31,747 bases of DNA from Gemmatimonadota bacterium (GTDB lineage Bacteria; Gemmatimonadota; Gemmatimonadetes; Gemmatimonadales; GWC2-71-9), in contig JAOUDR010000001.1 of assembly GCA_029859185.1 (NCBI GenBank), positions 1 through 31,747 of the forward strand, in the 5' to 3' direction. Below are positions 31,022 through 31,747 of this stretch, piece by piece. The translations under genes were made by a program, and so were the position numbers. Numbering within the stretch: position 1 is the first letter of the stretch; every line of letters starts with the position of its first letter. Below the pieces are notes generated by a model that saw only the letters and a list, made by a program, of their open reading frames with translations, did not search any database and was not told the origin of the DNA.

Positions 31022-31747
31022 ATGCCACTGACCGACTATGACCGGATGACCCAAGCGCTCGCCTTTCTGGACGCGCACGCGGACCGCCGCCCCTCGCTCG
31101 ACGAAGTCGCCGAGGCGGCGGGTCTGAGCCCGTTCCACTTCCAACGGCTGTTCCGGCGATGGGCCGGCGTGAGCCCGGCGCGGCTCGTGCAGTACCGAAC
31201 CGCCCAGCGGGCCAAGGCGGCCCTCCGCGAGGGGCGCACCGTCCTCGATGCCGCCTACGAGGTCGGGCTCTCGGGGCCGGGACGGCTACACGATCTCCTC
31301 GTTGCGGTGGACGCCGTGACGCCGGGGAACGTCCGCACCGCCGGTGCCGGTCTCACGATTCGTCACGGCTATCACCAGACCCCGTTCGGGGGAGCGACGG
31401 TCGCCGTCACCGACCGGGGCATCTGTGCCCTCGGGTTCGATGACGACGAGCGCGGCGCCACGGTCGAGCGGCTCGAGCATGACTGGCCGGCGGCACACCT
31501 CGTAGGGGACGAGCGCGGGACCGTCCCCGTGATCGAGCAGATCTTCGACCAGGCCAAGGCCGGGCAGCCACTCACCTTGCACCTGCGCGGCACCAACTTC
31601 CAACTCAAGGTCTGGGAAGCGCTGCTCGCGATCCCCGAAGGCGCCACGACCTCGTACGGACAACTCGCCAAGACCATCGGGAAGCCCACGGCGAGCCGCG
31701 CGGTGGGGAGCGCCGTCGGCGACAATCCGGTGTCGTTCCTCGTCCCG
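31022..31747 (+). CDS. Ada-like AraC/O6-alkylguanine methyltransferase fusion (partial, runs off the edge)
   Basis: 242 residues are visible and the gene continues beyond the window. Residues about 5-100 are an AraC-type double helix-turn-helix (ARLVQYRTAQRAKAALREG and the FHFQRLFRRWAGVSP region). From about 105 begins the methyltransferase N-terminal half, then FQLKVWEALLAIPEGATTS and the conserved YGQLAKTIGKP, ASRAVGSA and NPVSFLVP. The acceptor Cys of PCHRV should follow at once. The N-terminal Zn/Cys domain of E. coli Ada is missing, a common shorter form that likely repairs O6-methylguanine and may regulate by another signal. No clear ribosome site. Confidence 0.9.
   Translation, partial: MPLTDYDRMTQALAFLDAHADRRPSLDEVAEAAGLSPFHFQRLFRRWAGVSPARLVQYRTAQRAKAALREGRTVLDAAYEVGLSGPGRLHDLLVAVDAVTPGNVRTAGAGLTIRHGYHQTPFGGATVAVTDRGICALGFDDDERGATVERLEHDWPAAHLVGDERGTVPVIEQIFDQAKAGQPLTLHLRGTNFQLKVWEALLAIPEGATTSYGQLAKTIGKPTASRAVGSAVGDNPVSFLVP

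Overview
The window is high-GC chromosomal DNA, densely coded on both strands. It suggests a Gram-negative, aerobic, heterotrophic soil or sediment bacterium. Gemmatimonadota is my first guess and Acidobacteriota the alternative. The reasons are an orphan MacB/FtsX-type permease of about 800 residues, many secreted peptidases (M20, M28, S9, M23), a cytochrome-b558-type SdhCAB complex, an outer-membrane heme-porin, and signal peptides ending in short A-Q or G-Q cleavage sites. This assignment is inference from gene content. I saw no rRNA, tRNA, transposase, integrase or CRISPR array.

Layout. 1-3432: the tail of a gene, a secreted M20 peptidase (-), then an overlapping operon of a six-helix membrane protein, a winged-helix regulator and a divergent cis-prenyltransferase (+). 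3422-6437: a minus-strand operon of a MATE/ANKH-like transporter, a CoA-binding protein and a two-domain aspartic protease with PDZ. 6765-7962: a secreted DsrE-like protein and a divergent conserved unknown. 8071-11982: the orphan permease, then a TetR regulator with a 20-bp palindromic operator and an alpha/beta hydrolase. 12059-14630: a ferritin-like diiron protein (-), and a DUF1684 protein overlapping a TlpA-like thioredoxin (+). 14743-18124: sdhC-sdhA-sdhB (-). 18302-22216: an M23 peptidase and an S9 peptidase (-). 22336-24694: an M28 peptidase and a small secreted DUF1579-like protein (+). 24865-25851: marR-doxX (-). 25997-27519: a lipoprotein cytochrome with CX4CH followed by a CXXCH outer-membrane heme-porin (+). 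27586-28869: a secreted M20 amidohydrolase (-). 29009-30966: tandem cation/Ca2+ exchangers (+), the second apparently starting at ATT. 31022-end: an Ada-like AraC/alkyltransferase fusion cut by the window edge.

Two things stand out. The first is a set of short-period arrays (7, 8, 10 and 13 bp) in the gaps. They are often head to head so that they fold into long hairpins, they often begin exactly at a TAG stop codon, and related repeats also encode the signal peptides of two secreted peptidases. Two gaps on either side of one small gene carry homologous palindromes with 63-nt arms. The second is the two-gene cytochrome unit at 25997-27519, which looks like a compact outer-membrane electron conduit distinct from textbook multiheme systems.
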